Positions 6,836-15,656 of a stretch of DNA of 36,907 nucleotides are shown one piece after another. A program made the translations under genes and the position numbers. This stretch comes from Streptomyces sp. CNH099 (GTDB taxonomy: Bacteria > Actinomycetota > Actinomycetes > Streptomycetales > Streptomycetaceae): positions 133-37,039 of the forward strand of contig AZWL01000043.1 of NCBI GenBank assembly GCA_000514715.1, read 5' to 3'. The notes beneath the pieces were generated by a model that worked only from the letters and a program-made list of their open reading frames with translations, did not search any database and was not told where the DNA came from. Every line of letters starts with the position of its first letter. Positions within the stretch are counted from its first letter, which is position 1.

Positions 6836-7591
6836 ATGAACCCCACCGCCGCCACCCCCGCCGCCCTGCTCGACGCCGCCCTCGCCGCCGACCCGGCCCG
6901 CCCGCTGGTCACGTACTACGACGACACCACCGGCGAGCGCGTCGAACTGTCCGTCGCCACCTTCGCCAACTGGGTCGCGAAGACCGCGAACCTCCTCCAG
7001 GGCGACCTCGCCGCCGAGCCCGGCGACCGGCTCGCGCTGCTCCTGCCCGCCCACTGGCAGACCGCCGTCTGGCTGCTGGCGTGCAGCGCGGCCGGCGTCA
7101 CCGCGGTGCCCGCCGACCCTGCCTCTCCCAACATCGCAGCCGCCGCGGACCTCGTCGTCAGCGGCCCCGAGACGCTGGCGCAGGCCCGCGCCTGCACCGG
7201 CGAGCGGATCGCGCTCAGCCTGCGCCCGCTCGGCGCCCGCTTCCCCCAGCCGCCGGACGGCTTCTTCGACTACGCCGTGGAGGTGCCGGGCCAGGGCGAC
7301 CGCTTCCAGCCGTACGCCCCCGCCGACCCGGACGCGCCGGCGCTCGCCGTGGCGGGCGCCGAGTTCACCGCCGCCGAGCTGGTCGCCCGCGCCCGCGCGG
7401 ACGCGGAGTCGCGCGCGCTGGCGCCGGGCTCCCGCACGCTGTCGACGCTCGGGTACGACACGTGGGAAGGGCTCTCCGCCGGTCTGTACGCGCCGCTGGC
7501 CGCCGGTGGCTCGGTGGTGCTCTGCCCGTACCTGGACCGGCTCTCGGCTGGGGAGCAGGACAAGCGCCGGGCCGACGAGCGCGTCGCGTAG
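6836..7591 (+). CDS. TIGR03089 family protein (adenylate-forming-enzyme-like)
   Basis: A 251-residue protein. The N-terminus (ARPLVTYYDDTTGERVELSVATFANWVAKTA) and GDRLALLLPAHWQTAVWLLACSAAG match the beginning of acyl/aryl-AMP ligases, but the protein lacks the P-loop-like STGTPKG stretch and the whole C-terminal domain, so it is not an intact ligase. This is the actinobacterial TIGR03089 family, whose function is unknown to me. In relatives it is typically found beside LCP genes, as here (184 nt upstream of LCP paralogue 2). Leaderless start. It ends within a run of Arg/Asp (DKRRADERVA). Confidence 0.85.
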   Translation: MNPTAATPAALLDAALAADPARPLVTYYDDTTGERVELSVATFANWVAKTANLLQGDLAAEPGDRLALLLPAHWQTAVWLLACSAAGVTAVPADPASPNIAAAADLVVSGPETLAQARACTGERIALSLRPLGARFPQPPDGFFDYAVEVPGQGDRFQPYAPADPDAPALAVAGAEFTAAELVARARADAESRALAPGSRTLSTLGYDTWEGLSAGLYAPLAAGGSVVLCPYLDRLSAGEQDKRRADERVA

Positions 7592-7624
7592 CGGCTTCTC
7601 CTGAGCAGACGCGTCTGAAGAGAG

Positions 7625-7658
7625 CCCCCGCGCCGCCCGCCGGGGCGACGCGCGGGGG
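7625..7658 (+). terminator. Hairpin terminator after the TIGR03089 gene
   Basis: CCCCCGCGC and GCGCGGGGG form a perfect 9-bp stem, 33 nt after the stop codon, followed by AAGTTG. Confidence 0.7.
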
Positions 7659-7775
7659 AAGTTGTCGGGCGTAGCGCCTCATTCGTGATGCCATGGAGCG
7701 CATGCGGCGGGCCGTACGACCTCGGGGGTGCCCGGCCGTCCGCACGAGTGGACACCGGCCGAGTGAGTGTGAGGG

Positions 7776-8984
7776 ATGGGCGCAGACATGACCGGCCCGC
7801 CGGAGGGCGACTCCGCGGGCTCCGGCGATCCCCGCCGCCTCCGGGACGCCGGCGCCGGCCGCGGCCCCGGGAGGCCGTCCCGCCGCCCGTCCCGCCGCCC
7901 GCGCAGCCGCCGGCGCGTCCTCGCCCGCCGCGTCGGCGCCGGCCTCGCGCTGTTCGTCCTCGCCCTCGCCGGCGTCGGCTGGTACTTCTACCAGCGCTTC
8001 GACAGCAACATCACCGTCGACTCCGCCACCGCCCGCGAGCTGCAGCGCTACGAAGAGGAGCGCCCCGAGCCCGCCGCCAGCGGGGCCACGAACATCCTGC
8101 TCATCGGCTCCGACTCGCGCGCCGGCACCGACCGCCACGGCCGCGACACCGGCGTCGAACGCTCCGACAGCGCCGTGCTTCTGCACCTCGCCGGCGACCG
8201 GGACAGCGTCACCGCGCTGAGCATCCCGCGCGACCTCATGGTCCGCATCCCCGACTGCCGCCGCCCCGGCGGCGGGACGAGCGGCAAGCAGGTCAACCAG
8301 TTCAACTTCAGCTTCGCCTTCGGCGGCGCCGCCTGCACGATCCGGGTGGTGGAGAAGCTCGTGGGGGCGCGCGTCGACCACCATGTCATCGTCGACTTCC
8401 AGGGCTTCAAGAAGGTCGTGGACGCCGTCGACGGCGTGGAGGTGTGCCTGCCCGAGCCGATGCGCGACAAGTCGGCCAAACTGCGGCTGCCCGCGGGGCG
8501 CCAGGTGCTCGACGGGGAGCAGGCGCTCGGGTACGTACGGGCGCGCAAGTCCCTCGACGGCGGCAGCGACACCCAGCGCATGGTCCGCCAGCAGGAGTTC
8601 ATGGCCTCGCTCGTCAACAAGGTGCAGAGCAACGGCGTCCTGTTCAACCCGCTGCGCCTGGCCCCGCTGCTGGACGCGGTGACGTCCGCGCTCACCGCCA
8701 ACGAGGAGTTGTCGTCGCTCGCCGAGCTGTACGACCTGGTACGCGTCGTGCGGTCGGTGCCCAGCGGGCGCGTGCACTTCCTGACCGTGCCGCGCCGGCC
8801 GTACCGCCACGACGCCAACCGCGACGAGCTGGTGCAGCCCGCGGCGGGCAGGCTGTTCGAGGCGCTGCGCACCGACAGCGTCGTGCGTTTCGTCGCCAGG
8901 GGCGAGAAGGCCGAGCGGAAACGGGAAGCCGGCGCCCCGCCCGTTTTCAAGGGGACGACCCCCGAGGATGACATCTGCCGATAG
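7776..8984 (+). CDS. LCP family glycopolymer transferase, paralogue 2
   Basis: A 402-residue type II membrane protein. The cytoplasmic tail (1-52) is Arg/Pro-rich with repeated RPSRR; one helix spans about 53-72 (VGAGLALFVLALAGVGWYFY). The LCP domain shows NILLIGSDSRAG, ERSDSAVLLHL near 128, SIPRDLMVRIPDC near 148, VNQFNFSFAFGG, VDHHVIVDFQGF, and GEQALGYVRARK near 252 followed by QRMVRQQEF. No LytR_C domain. Cys in IPDC, GAAC and VEVC suggests a disulfide, as in several actinobacterial LCP proteins. GAGGG abuts the ATG at 7776, so the ATG at 7788 (MTGPPEGD) is a plausible alternative start. It is followed by two more LCP genes on the same strand. Confidence 0.93.
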   Translation: MGADMTGPPEGDSAGSGDPRRLRDAGAGRGPGRPSRRPSRRPRSRRRVLARRVGAGLALFVLALAGVGWYFYQRFDSNITVDSATARELQRYEEERPEPAASGATNILLIGSDSRAGTDRHGRDTGVERSDSAVLLHLAGDRDSVTALSIPRDLMVRIPDCRRPGGGTSGKQVNQFNFSFAFGGAACTIRVVEKLVGARVDHHVIVDFQGFKKVVDAVDGVEVCLPEPMRDKSAKLRLPAGRQVLDGEQALGYVRARKSLDGGSDTQRMVRQQEFMASLVNKVQSNGVLFNPLRLAPLLDAVTSALTANEELSSLAELYDLVRVVRSVPSGRVHFLTVPRRPYRHDANRDELVQPAAGRLFEALRTDSVVRFVARGEKAERKREAGAPPVFKGTTPEDDICR

Positions 8985-9111
8985 TGCGGATCAACGCGCA
9001 CAAGCGGGGCACGGTGTTTGGAGTGGATGCGCGGGATGTCCTGTTACGAGTGCGTGGAATTTGTCACGGGCGTCGCCAGCCGTTGAACGGGGCGGCTAGT
9101 GTGAGCCGACC

Positions 9112-9130
9112 GGCCGCCTGACAGGCGGCC
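9112..9130. promoter_or_regulatory. Perfect palindrome in the leader of LCP paralogue 3
   Basis: GGCCGCCTG-A-CAGGCGGCC is a perfect 9+1+9 inverted repeat, 14 nt downstream of a TAGTGT that could be a -10 element (9098-9103) and 73 nt before the start codon. With a single-base centre it suits a dimeric protein-binding site better than an RNA hairpin. Confidence 0.45.
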
Positions 9131-9203
9131 GTCGAGCATGCGTAGGAAGACCGGGCGCCCGCGGGGGAGGCGCTGACCAACCGATGTGAGGACCCGAGCG
9201 ACC

Positions 9204-11078
9204 GTGGATGGGCGAGGCCGTGGACACGCCGGCGAGGTCGACCCCGCCGATCAGTGGGTGTTCAATCCCGAGACCGGCAGCTACGAGCTGCGTCTCGACC
9301 CGCAGATCCCGGGCGGCCAGGGCCCGCCGCCCCACGGCCGACACGTACAGGGTACGCACGGTCACGCCCCGCAGGGATACGGCCCCCGGCAGCAGGCGCC
9401 GCAGCAGTACGTCCCGCAGCAGCACGGCCGGCCGCCGCACGCGTCCTCCCAGCCCGGCCGGCAGCCTCCCGGCCCGCAGCCCGGGGACATGCACCCCGGG
9501 GACGCGCAGCCCGGGGGGGACACCGGGCACCCCCAGGAGCCCCGCCTGCCGTCCCAGCGCCGCCGCGGCGCGTCGGGCGGCTCGGGTGGCTCGGGCGGTG
9601 CCGGCGGCTCCGGCAAGGGGCCGGGCTCCGGCCCTGACGGCCCGCGCAGCCGCCGCCGTGCCAAGCCCCCCAAGAGCCGCAAGAAGAAGGCGCTGATCTG
9701 GACCGCCGGCAGCCTGGCGGTGGTGCTCTTCGCCGTCGGCACCGCCGCGTTCCTCATCTACCGCAAGCTCAACGGCAACCTGGACAAGATCGAGGTCGCC
9801 GGCGAGGACCACGCGGCGGTCATCGACGGGCCCGTCAACATACTCGTGATGGGCACGGACAAGCGCACCGGCAAGGGGAACACCAGCTACGGAGACACGA
9901 ACAGCCCCGGCCACGCCGACACCACCCTGCTGTTCCACGTCGCCGAGGACCGCAGCAACGCCACCGTGCTGAGCATCCCGCGCGACATGATCACCGACAT
10001 CCCGGACTGCGAGACCAAGCAGGAGAACGGCAGCTGGAAGACCATCCCCGGCACGTACGGGACGAAGTTCAACGAGAGCCTCGGGCAGTTCGGCCGGGAC
10101 CCCGGCTGCACCTGGAAGACCGTCGAGAAGATGACCGGCCTCGACGTCAACCACTTCATCCTCGCGGACTTCAACGCCGTCAAGGACCTGTCGTCCGCGG
10201 TCGGCGGCGTCGAGGTGTGCCTGGAGAAGGACATCGACGACCCCAAGTCGCACCTCAACCTGCCCGCGGGCCGGCACACGATCGAGGGTGAGCAGGCGCT
10301 CGCCTTCGTCCGCACCCGCTACTCCGTCGGGTTCGGCAGCGACCTGAGCCGGATCGAGCTGCAGCAGCAGTTCCTCGGCTCGCTCATCCGCAAGATGAAG
10401 TCGGGCGGCACCCTCACCAACCCGAAGAAGCTCTACGACCTGGCCGACGCCGCCACCAGGGCGCTCACGGTGGACCCCGGCATCGGCAGCGTGAAGAAGC
10501 TCATGGAACTGGCCAACGACCTCAAGAAGGTGCCCCAGGACGAGATTACTTTCGCGACTTTGCCGGTGGTGGACAACCCTGACGACGACGCAACGGTCCT
10601 TATGAATGAGGCCAAGGCCAAGCCGCTGTTCAAGCTCCTCAAGGCGGACAAGCCGTTCGACGGGGAGAAGAAGGGCAAGAAGGACAAGCCGGTGAAGAAG
10701 GCGGAGCCCGGGGAGGTGAGGGTCGAGGTCGTCAACGGCGGCGGGCAGTCCGGCATGGCGTCGGCCACCGCCGGGTGGCTTCTCGACGAGGGGGTGGGCT
10801 ACGCCGCCGAGGCGGGCAACGCCCCGGAGAACCTGGCCGAGACCCGGCTTGAGTACGGCCCCGACCAGGCCGGTCAGGCCGCCAGGGTCGCCGACCTGAT
10901 GGGGCTGCCGAAGAAGGCCATGAAGAAGACGGGGGGCAACGCAGGGGCCGAGGGGACGATGACGCTCACACTCGGCGAGGACTTCACCCAGCCGGGCACG
11001 CCTGTCGAGGCGCCGGACAAGGCACCCGACGGGGTGCAGAACGTCAAGGCCGACGACAAGAACGTCTGTGCGAAGTGA
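9204..11078 (+). CDS. LCP family glycopolymer transferase with LytR_C domain, paralogue 3
   Basis: A 624-residue protein. The long cytoplasmic tail (1-160) begins MDGRGRGHAGEVDPADQWVF and contains Gln/Pro-rich repeats (QQYVPQQ, QPGD, GSGGSGG); a Lys-rich stop precedes one helix at about 162-185. The LCP domain has HADTTLLFHV near 236, SIPRDMITDIPDC near 257, VNHFILADF, and GEQALAFVRTRYS near 361 followed by RIELQQQF. After a Lys-rich linker (KKGKKDKPVKK) a LytR_C domain starts at about 505 (VRVEVVNGGGQSGMA). GTG at 9204 is preferred because the DPADQW start is characteristic of streptomycete homologues; GTG at 9186 would add six residues. Codons around 10540-10610 are less GC-rich than their surroundings. 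Confidence 0.93.
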   Translation: MDGRGRGHAGEVDPADQWVFNPETGSYELRLDPQIPGGQGPPPHGRHVQGTHGHAPQGYGPRQQAPQQYVPQQHGRPPHASSQPGRQPPGPQPGDMHPGDAQPGGDTGHPQEPRLPSQRRRGASGGSGGSGGAGGSGKGPGSGPDGPRSRRRAKPPKSRKKKALIWTAGSLAVVLFAVGTAAFLIYRKLNGNLDKIEVAGEDHAAVIDGPVNILVMGTDKRTGKGNTSYGDTNSPGHADTTLLFHVAEDRSNATVLSIPRDMITDIPDCETKQENGSWKTIPGTYGTKFNESLGQFGRDPGCTWKTVEKMTGLDVNHFILADFNAVKDLSSAVGGVEVCLEKDIDDPKSHLNLPAGRHTIEGEQALAFVRTRYSVGFGSDLSRIELQQQFLGSLIRKMKSGGTLTNPKKLYDLADAATRALTVDPGIGSVKKLMELANDLKKVPQDEITFATLPVVDNPDDDATVLMNEAKAKPLFKLLKADKPFDGEKKGKKDKPVKKAEPGEVRVEVVNGGGQSGMASATAGWLLDEGVGYAAEAGNAPENLAETRLEYGPDQAGQAARVADLMGLPKKAMKKTGGNAGAEGTMTLTLGEDFTQPGTPVEAPDKAPDGVQNVKADDKNVCAK

Positions 11079-11129
11079 GGCGTACGTGCGGACTGGACAC
11101 CGCACGTCCGCGATCGACCAGGAGGCCCC

Positions 11130-12887
11130 ATGCGCCGCAGCGGTGTCCGCGGTAGCGGAGCGGACGGCCGTCCCGACAGAGCCCGCGAGCTGGGCTGGGA
11201 CGACACACTGTACGAAGACGCGGGCCCGCCGGACATGCCGCGGCAGCGCGGCTACGCGCGTCACGCCGACGACCACGACCCCCGCTACCACGACGGCCAC
11301 GACGGCTACGACCGCCACCGCTCCGACGGCCCCGAAGGCGCCGCGTACGGCTACGACGACGGACGCCCGCCCCGGCGCAGGCCCGGCCGCGCGCTGCGCG
11401 TCGCCCGCTGGTTCTTCGGCGTCGTCGCCTTTCTCATACTCGGCGCCGCCGCCGCCGGCTACCTCTTCTACCGCGACCTGAACAACAACCTGGAGAAGGA
11501 CCCGCTCAACCTCGGCAAGAACAAGCTCGACGAGAAGCAGCCCAACGCCGACGGCCAGACCCCCCTGGACATCCTGCTCCTCGGGTCCGACAGCCGGAAC
11601 TCCGAGGAGAACGTCAGGCTCGGCGGCTCCCACGACGACGTCGGCCGCAAGCCGCTGGCCGACGTGCAGATGCTGCTCCACGTCTCGGCGGACCGCAGCA
11701 ACATGTCCGTGGTCAGCGTCCCGCGCGACACCCGGGTGACGATCCCCGAGTGCACCGACCCCGACGACGGCGAGGTCTACCCCGAGACCACCACCGAGAC
11801 CATCAACACCAGCCTCCAGCACGGCGGTCCGGGCTGCACCGTGGCCGCCTGGGAGACCCTGACCGGCGTCTCCATCGACCACTTCATGATGATCGACTTC
11901 GCCGGCGTGGTGAGCATGGCCGACGCGGTCGGCGGCGTCCCCGTCTGCGTCCGGGACAACGTCGACGACCCGGACTCCGGCCTGCGGCTGGAGAAGGGCG
12001 AGACCACCGTCAAGGGCGAGCAGGCGCTCCAGTGGCTGCGTACCCGGCACGGCTTCGAGGACGGCAGCGACATCGGCCGCACCCACGCCCAGCACCAGTA
12101 CATGAACTCGATGGCCCGCCAGCTCAAGGAGGGCACCAAGCTCACCGACCCCGGCAAGCTGCGCGCCCTGGCCGTGGCGGCCACCAACGCGCTGACCGTC
12201 GACGAGGAACTGGGGTCGGTGAAGGAGCTGTACGACCTCGCCAACGAGATCAAGCGGGTGCCCGCGGAACGCATCACCATGACCACCATGCCGTGGGCGC
12301 AGGACCCGCAGAACAGCGCGCACGTCATACCCAACGAGCAGGACGCGGCGCAGATCTGGTCCATGCTCCGCAACGACGTCGCCTTCGACGGCAAGGACAA
12401 GCCCGGGAAGAAGAAGCCGGCCGAGGACCTCGTCGCCGAGGCCGAGCCGAAGGCGGACATCCCCGTCGTCGTGCAGAACGGCACCGGCACCGCGACGTAC
12501 GCGCCGGTCACCGGCCGGGCGGGCGCCATCGCCCAGATGCTCGTCGGCGAGGGCTTCACCCAGGCCGCCACCGACGCCACCCCCAAGGCGCAGGCCGACA
12601 CCACGGTCACGTACGCGACGCCGGAGCAGCACGCGAACGCCCTGGCGGTGGCGCAGGCGATCGGGCTGCCCGACCGGGCGGTCAAGCAGTCCGCCGGCGT
12701 CGACCGGGTCACGCTGGTCATCGGCGCCGACTGGCGGGAGGGCGACGCCTACCCCGAGACCGCGGGCGGCGACGACGGCGGGAAGGGCGGGAAGGGGGAG
12801 CCGGAGAAGGCCCCGGAGAGCGCCAACCCGCTGGCGGGCAGCAACAAGAAGGCGTGCATGGACGTCAATCCCGCCTACACGTGGTGA
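11130..12887 (+). CDS. LCP family glycopolymer transferase with LytR_C domain, paralogue 4
   Basis: A 585-residue protein 51 nt after paralogue 3, probably in one transcript with it; AGGAGG four nt before ATG fixes the start. The His/Asp/Tyr-rich tail (HADDHDPRYHDGHDGYDRH) precedes one helix at about 92-115. The LCP domain has LLLGSDSR, SVPRDTRVTIPEC near 196, INTSLQHGGPGC, IDHFMMIDFAG and GEQALQWLRTRHG near 295. The usual RSDT motif reads LADVQML here, keeping the Asp but losing the Arg, and the KxNxA motif reads TINTS. A LytR_C domain covers about 443-535 (VVVQNGTGTATYAPVTGRAG). The departures could mean altered substrate or activity. Confidence 0.92.
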   Translation: MRRSGVRGSGADGRPDRARELGWDDTLYEDAGPPDMPRQRGYARHADDHDPRYHDGHDGYDRHRSDGPEGAAYGYDDGRPPRRRPGRALRVARWFFGVVAFLILGAAAAGYLFYRDLNNNLEKDPLNLGKNKLDEKQPNADGQTPLDILLLGSDSRNSEENVRLGGSHDDVGRKPLADVQMLLHVSADRSNMSVVSVPRDTRVTIPECTDPDDGEVYPETTTETINTSLQHGGPGCTVAAWETLTGVSIDHFMMIDFAGVVSMADAVGGVPVCVRDNVDDPDSGLRLEKGETTVKGEQALQWLRTRHGFEDGSDIGRTHAQHQYMNSMARQLKEGTKLTDPGKLRALAVAATNALTVDEELGSVKELYDLANEIKRVPAERITMTTMPWAQDPQNSAHVIPNEQDAAQIWSMLRNDVAFDGKDKPGKKKPAEDLVAEAEPKADIPVVVQNGTGTATYAPVTGRAGAIAQMLVGEGFTQAATDATPKAQADTTVTYATPEQHANALAVAQAIGLPDRAVKQSAGVDRVTLVIGADWREGDAYPETAGGDDGGKGGKGEPEKAPESANPLAGSNKKACMDVNPAYTW

Positions 12888-12948
12888 CGCCGCGGCCCCG
12901 CGGGGGGGACCGGCCGCACGGCCCGGCCCGCGGCCCCGGGGGAGCCGC

Positions 12949-13983
12949 TCAGCGGGCCGGGACCGCCGGGCGGCGGCTGGCGATCACCTTCCGCGCCAGC
13001 GACCGCGGGCTGGTGAGGAACCCCCAGCCCCAGGACATGTGCATCGTGGCCAGCGCCACCGGGATCTGCAGCCGCGCGCGCGCCGGCAGCCCGCGCCCCG
13101 CGGGCACGGAGCCGGCCGCGATCCCCACGGCGTACGCGAGCGGGACGACCAGACCGAGCGGCGTCAGCGGGGTCACCAGCACCCCCGCCGCGATCCCCGC
13201 GAGGGCGGCGGGCGGCGCGAGGTAGCGCGGGTTGATCGAGCCCTTGTGGTAGCGGGCGACGACGCGGCGCCAGCGGCCGTAGTCCTTGTACTGCCTGGCC
13301 AGCGCCCGCAGGTTCGGCCGCGGCCGGTACGAGACTTGCAGCTCGGGCGAGAACCAGACCGCCCCGCCCGCCGAGCGGATACGGAAGTTCAGCTCCCAGT
13401 CCTGCGCGCGGACGAACTCCTCGTTGTAGCCGCCCTGCCGCTCCAGCGCCTCCCGGCGGAAGACGCCGAGGTACACGGTGTCCGCGGGCCCCGCCTCGCC
13501 GCCGGTGTGGAACGCGGCGTTGCCCACCCCGATGCGCGCGGTCATCGCCGCGGCGACGGCCTGCTCCCAGCTCGTCTCGCCCTCGGCGTGCATGATGCCG
13601 CCGACGTTCTGCGCGCCCGTCTCGTCCAGCAGCCGCACGGCGGTGGCGAGGTAGCCGGGGGAGAGCATGCCGTGGCCGTCGACGCGGACCACGACCGGGT
13701 GCCGGGACGCCTTGATGGCCGCGTTGAGCCCGGCGGGGGTACGGCCCGTGGGGTTCGGCACCGTGTGCACCCGGCGGCGGGGGCTGTCCGCGGTCTCGCG
13801 CACCAACTCGGCGGCGATCGCGTCGGTGCCGTCCGTGGACGGGCCGAGGGCGATGACGACCTCCAGCTCGCCGTCGTAGTCCTGCTCCAGGATGTGCCGC
13901 ACCGCCTCGCGGAGGTGCCGCTCCTCGTTGAGCACCGGCATGATCACGGAGACCGCGGGGGGCGGCGGCGCAGAGTCGTTCAT
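12949..13983 (-). CDS. Family 2 glycosyltransferase (ExoA-like), membrane-associated
   Basis: A 344-residue GT-A enzyme. Residues 11-240 form the GT2 domain: VSVIMPVLNEERHL, VVVRVDGHG (the metal-binding DxD-type motif, Asp102), LGVFRREALERQGGYNEEF, and AQDWELNFRIRSAGG (QDWEL, 194-198) in place of the usual EDWEL. Two hydrophobic segments near 265-300 (ALAGIAAGVLVTPLTPLG, YAVGIAAGSVPAG) and another later helix point to membrane attachment. The layout resembles succinoglycan glucosyltransferase ExoA. It transfers a sugar from a nucleotide donor, probably onto a lipid-linked glycan; donor and acceptor cannot be inferred. It stands alone on the minus strand between LCP genes, which suggests a role in making an LCP substrate (inference). 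Confidence 0.88.
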   Translation of the reverse strand: MNDSAPPPPAVSVIMPVLNEERHLREAVRHILEQDYDGELEVVIALGPSTDGTDAIAAELVRETADSPRRRVHTVPNPTGRTPAGLNAAIKASRHPVVVRVDGHGMLSPGYLATAVRLLDETGAQNVGGIMHAEGETSWEQAVAAAMTARIGVGNAAFHTGGEAGPADTVYLGVFRREALERQGGYNEEFVRAQDWELNFRIRSAGGAVWFSPELQVSYRPRPNLRALARQYKDYGRWRRVVARYHKGSINPRYLAPPAALAGIAAGVLVTPLTPLGLVVPLAYAVGIAAGSVPAGRGLPARARLQIPVALATMHMSWGWGFLTSPRSLARKVIASRRPAVPAR

Positions 13984-14170
13984 AGCGCCGCTCAGGTTAC
14001 CGCGAACGGGGGATCGGAGCGCGCCCGCAGGGTGGCGTTAAGCGTACGGACGGCGTGTGCGGGGCAGGACGGCGCCGACGTCCTTACCGTGGTCGGTCCG
14101 TACCCCGCCTCTGCACCCGCCGCACCGCACCCCCGACCCGCCCGACCCAGCCCGCGGAGGTCCCGCAACC

Positions 14171-15613
14171 GTGCCAGCCCCGTCCGCGCAGCGCCCGCGC
14201 TGGGTCCTGCGGATCGCCACCGCGCTGTCCCTCCTGCTGCTGGCCACCGGCGGGGCCGGGTACTTCATGCTCAGCTCCCTCAGCTCCGGCATCCACCGGG
14301 TCGACGCCTTCGGCGGGCTCCAGGACCGCCCCCGGGCGGGCCACGGGCTCAACTTCCTCGTCGCCGGCATCGACCGGCGCGACAGCGTCAGCGCCGCGGA
14401 GCGGCGCGAGCACCGCCTCGGCGGCCAGCCGTGCAACTGCACGGACGCGCTGATGCTCGTCCACCTGTCGCGGGACCGCGAGCGGGCGAGCGTGGTCAGC
14501 ATCCCCCGCGACAGCTACGTCGAGCTGCCGCCGCACACCAACCGCGCCCTCGGCGAACGGCGCACCGCGCACCCGGCGAAGGTCAACGCGGCGTACACGC
14601 ACGGCGGCCCGCCGCTGACCGTACGCGCGGTGGAGAAGCTGTCCGGGGTGCACATCGACCACTACGTGGAGATCGACTTCCGGGCGTTCATGAAGACCGT
14701 GGACGTCGTCGGCGGCGTGCAGGTGTGCACCCAGCGCCCGCTGCGGGACAAGTACTCCGGGCTCGACCTGCCCGCGGGCACCAGCAGGCTCGACGGCGGG
14801 GAGGCGCTGGCGTACGTCCGCGCCCGGCACCTGGACGGCGCGTCCGACATGGGCCGGATGAAGCGCCAGCAGCGCTTCCTGGCCGCCGTCATCGACAAGC
14901 TCACCGGCAGCAGCGGCCTGCTGAACCCGCTGCGCTTCCGCGAGGTCGGCGCGACGCTCCTCGGCTCGGTGCGCACGGACGCGGGGCTGGACACCGGCGC
15001 GGTGTTCGCGCTGGGCAAGGCGCTGCACGGATTCTCGCCGGAGTCGTCGGAGTTCGCGACGGTGCCGGTGGCCGACATGGACTACGAGGTGCCGGGGCTC
15101 GGCGCGACGGTCAGGTGGGACGAGGAGCGGGCCCGGCGGCTCTTCGACCGGCTGCGCGAGGACCGGCCGCTCAAGCCGCGGCGCGGGCGCGGCGGCGCGG
15201 GCTCGGGTTCCGGCTCCGGCTCCGGCGGGCAGCGGAAGGCGGCGCCGGTGGAGGTGCCGCCGGAGCGGATCCGGGTGCAGGTGGAGAACGGCACGGCGGA
15301 GAACGGCCTCGGCGGGCGCGTGGACCGGTCGCTGGCCCGCACCGGCTTCGCCACGACCGGCGCGCCCACGACGGCGGAGCCGACGGACCGTACGGTCCTC
15401 ACGTACGACCCGGAGTGGGACCGCTCCGCCCGCTCCCTGGCCGCCGCCCTGCCGCACGCGAAGCTGCGCCCGGTCCCGGACCACGGCGCGGTGCTGACGG
15501 TCACGCTGGGCGCGGACCACGAGAAGGTCCGCCGCGTACGGCCCGCGGACCCGATCCTGGACGGCGCGGACGTCTGGTCGGCGGTGACGGGCGACGAGGT
15601 GCTCTGCACGTAG
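14171..15613 (+). CDS. LCP family glycopolymer transferase with LytR_C domain, paralogue 5
   Basis: A 480-residue protein. GTG at 14171 is chosen because GGAGGT lies nine nt upstream and the product then begins with a short tail and a helix (about 11-33, LRIATALSLLLLATGGAGYF), the usual compact LCP form; upstream in-frame codons are Pro/Thr-rich non-coding sequence. The LCP domain shows FLVAGIDRRD, CNCTDALMLVHL near 88, SIPRDSYVELP near 111, KVNAAYTHGGPP, IDHYVEIDFRAF, and GEALAYVRARH near 210 followed by RMKRQQRF. A Gly/Ser linker (GSGSGSGSGG) leads to a LytR_C domain from about 364 (IRVQVENGTAENGLGG). It diverges from the ExoA-like glycosyltransferase. Confidence 0.93.
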   Translation: MPAPSAQRPRWVLRIATALSLLLLATGGAGYFMLSSLSSGIHRVDAFGGLQDRPRAGHGLNFLVAGIDRRDSVSAAERREHRLGGQPCNCTDALMLVHLSRDRERASVVSIPRDSYVELPPHTNRALGERRTAHPAKVNAAYTHGGPPLTVRAVEKLSGVHIDHYVEIDFRAFMKTVDVVGGVQVCTQRPLRDKYSGLDLPAGTSRLDGGEALAYVRARHLDGASDMGRMKRQQRFLAAVIDKLTGSSGLLNPLRFREVGATLLGSVRTDAGLDTGAVFALGKALHGFSPESSEFATVPVADMDYEVPGLGATVRWDEERARRLFDRLREDRPLKPRRGRGGAGSGSGSGSGGQRKAAPVEVPPERIRVQVENGTAENGLGGRVDRSLARTGFATTGAPTTAEPTDRTVLTYDPEWDRSARSLAAALPHAKLRPVPDHGAVLTVTLGADHEKVRRVRPADPILDGADVWSAVTGDEVLCT

Positions 15614-15614
15614 C

Positions 15615-15632
15615 GCCGCCCGCGGGGGCGGC
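15615..15632. terminator. Hairpin between convergent LCP and thioesterase genes
   Basis: GCCGCC-CGCGGG-GGCGGC, immediately after the LCP stop codon and 25 nt from the thioesterase stop. It is short and likely to work in both directions. Confidence 0.5.
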
Positions 15633-15656
15633 GGGCGCCCCGTCCGAACCCCCGGG

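Noticed and set aside
7592..7775. CRISPR or other repeat array in the window
   Set aside because: No regularly spaced direct repeats were found here or elsewhere; the only tandem repeats are the short GC-rich ones listed.
9096..12632. A 1,178-codon minus-strand open frame opposite LCP 3 and LCP 4
   Set aside because: It is antisense to two clear LCP genes, has no domain, and its Val/Leu/Gly-rich composition mirrors the complementary codons.
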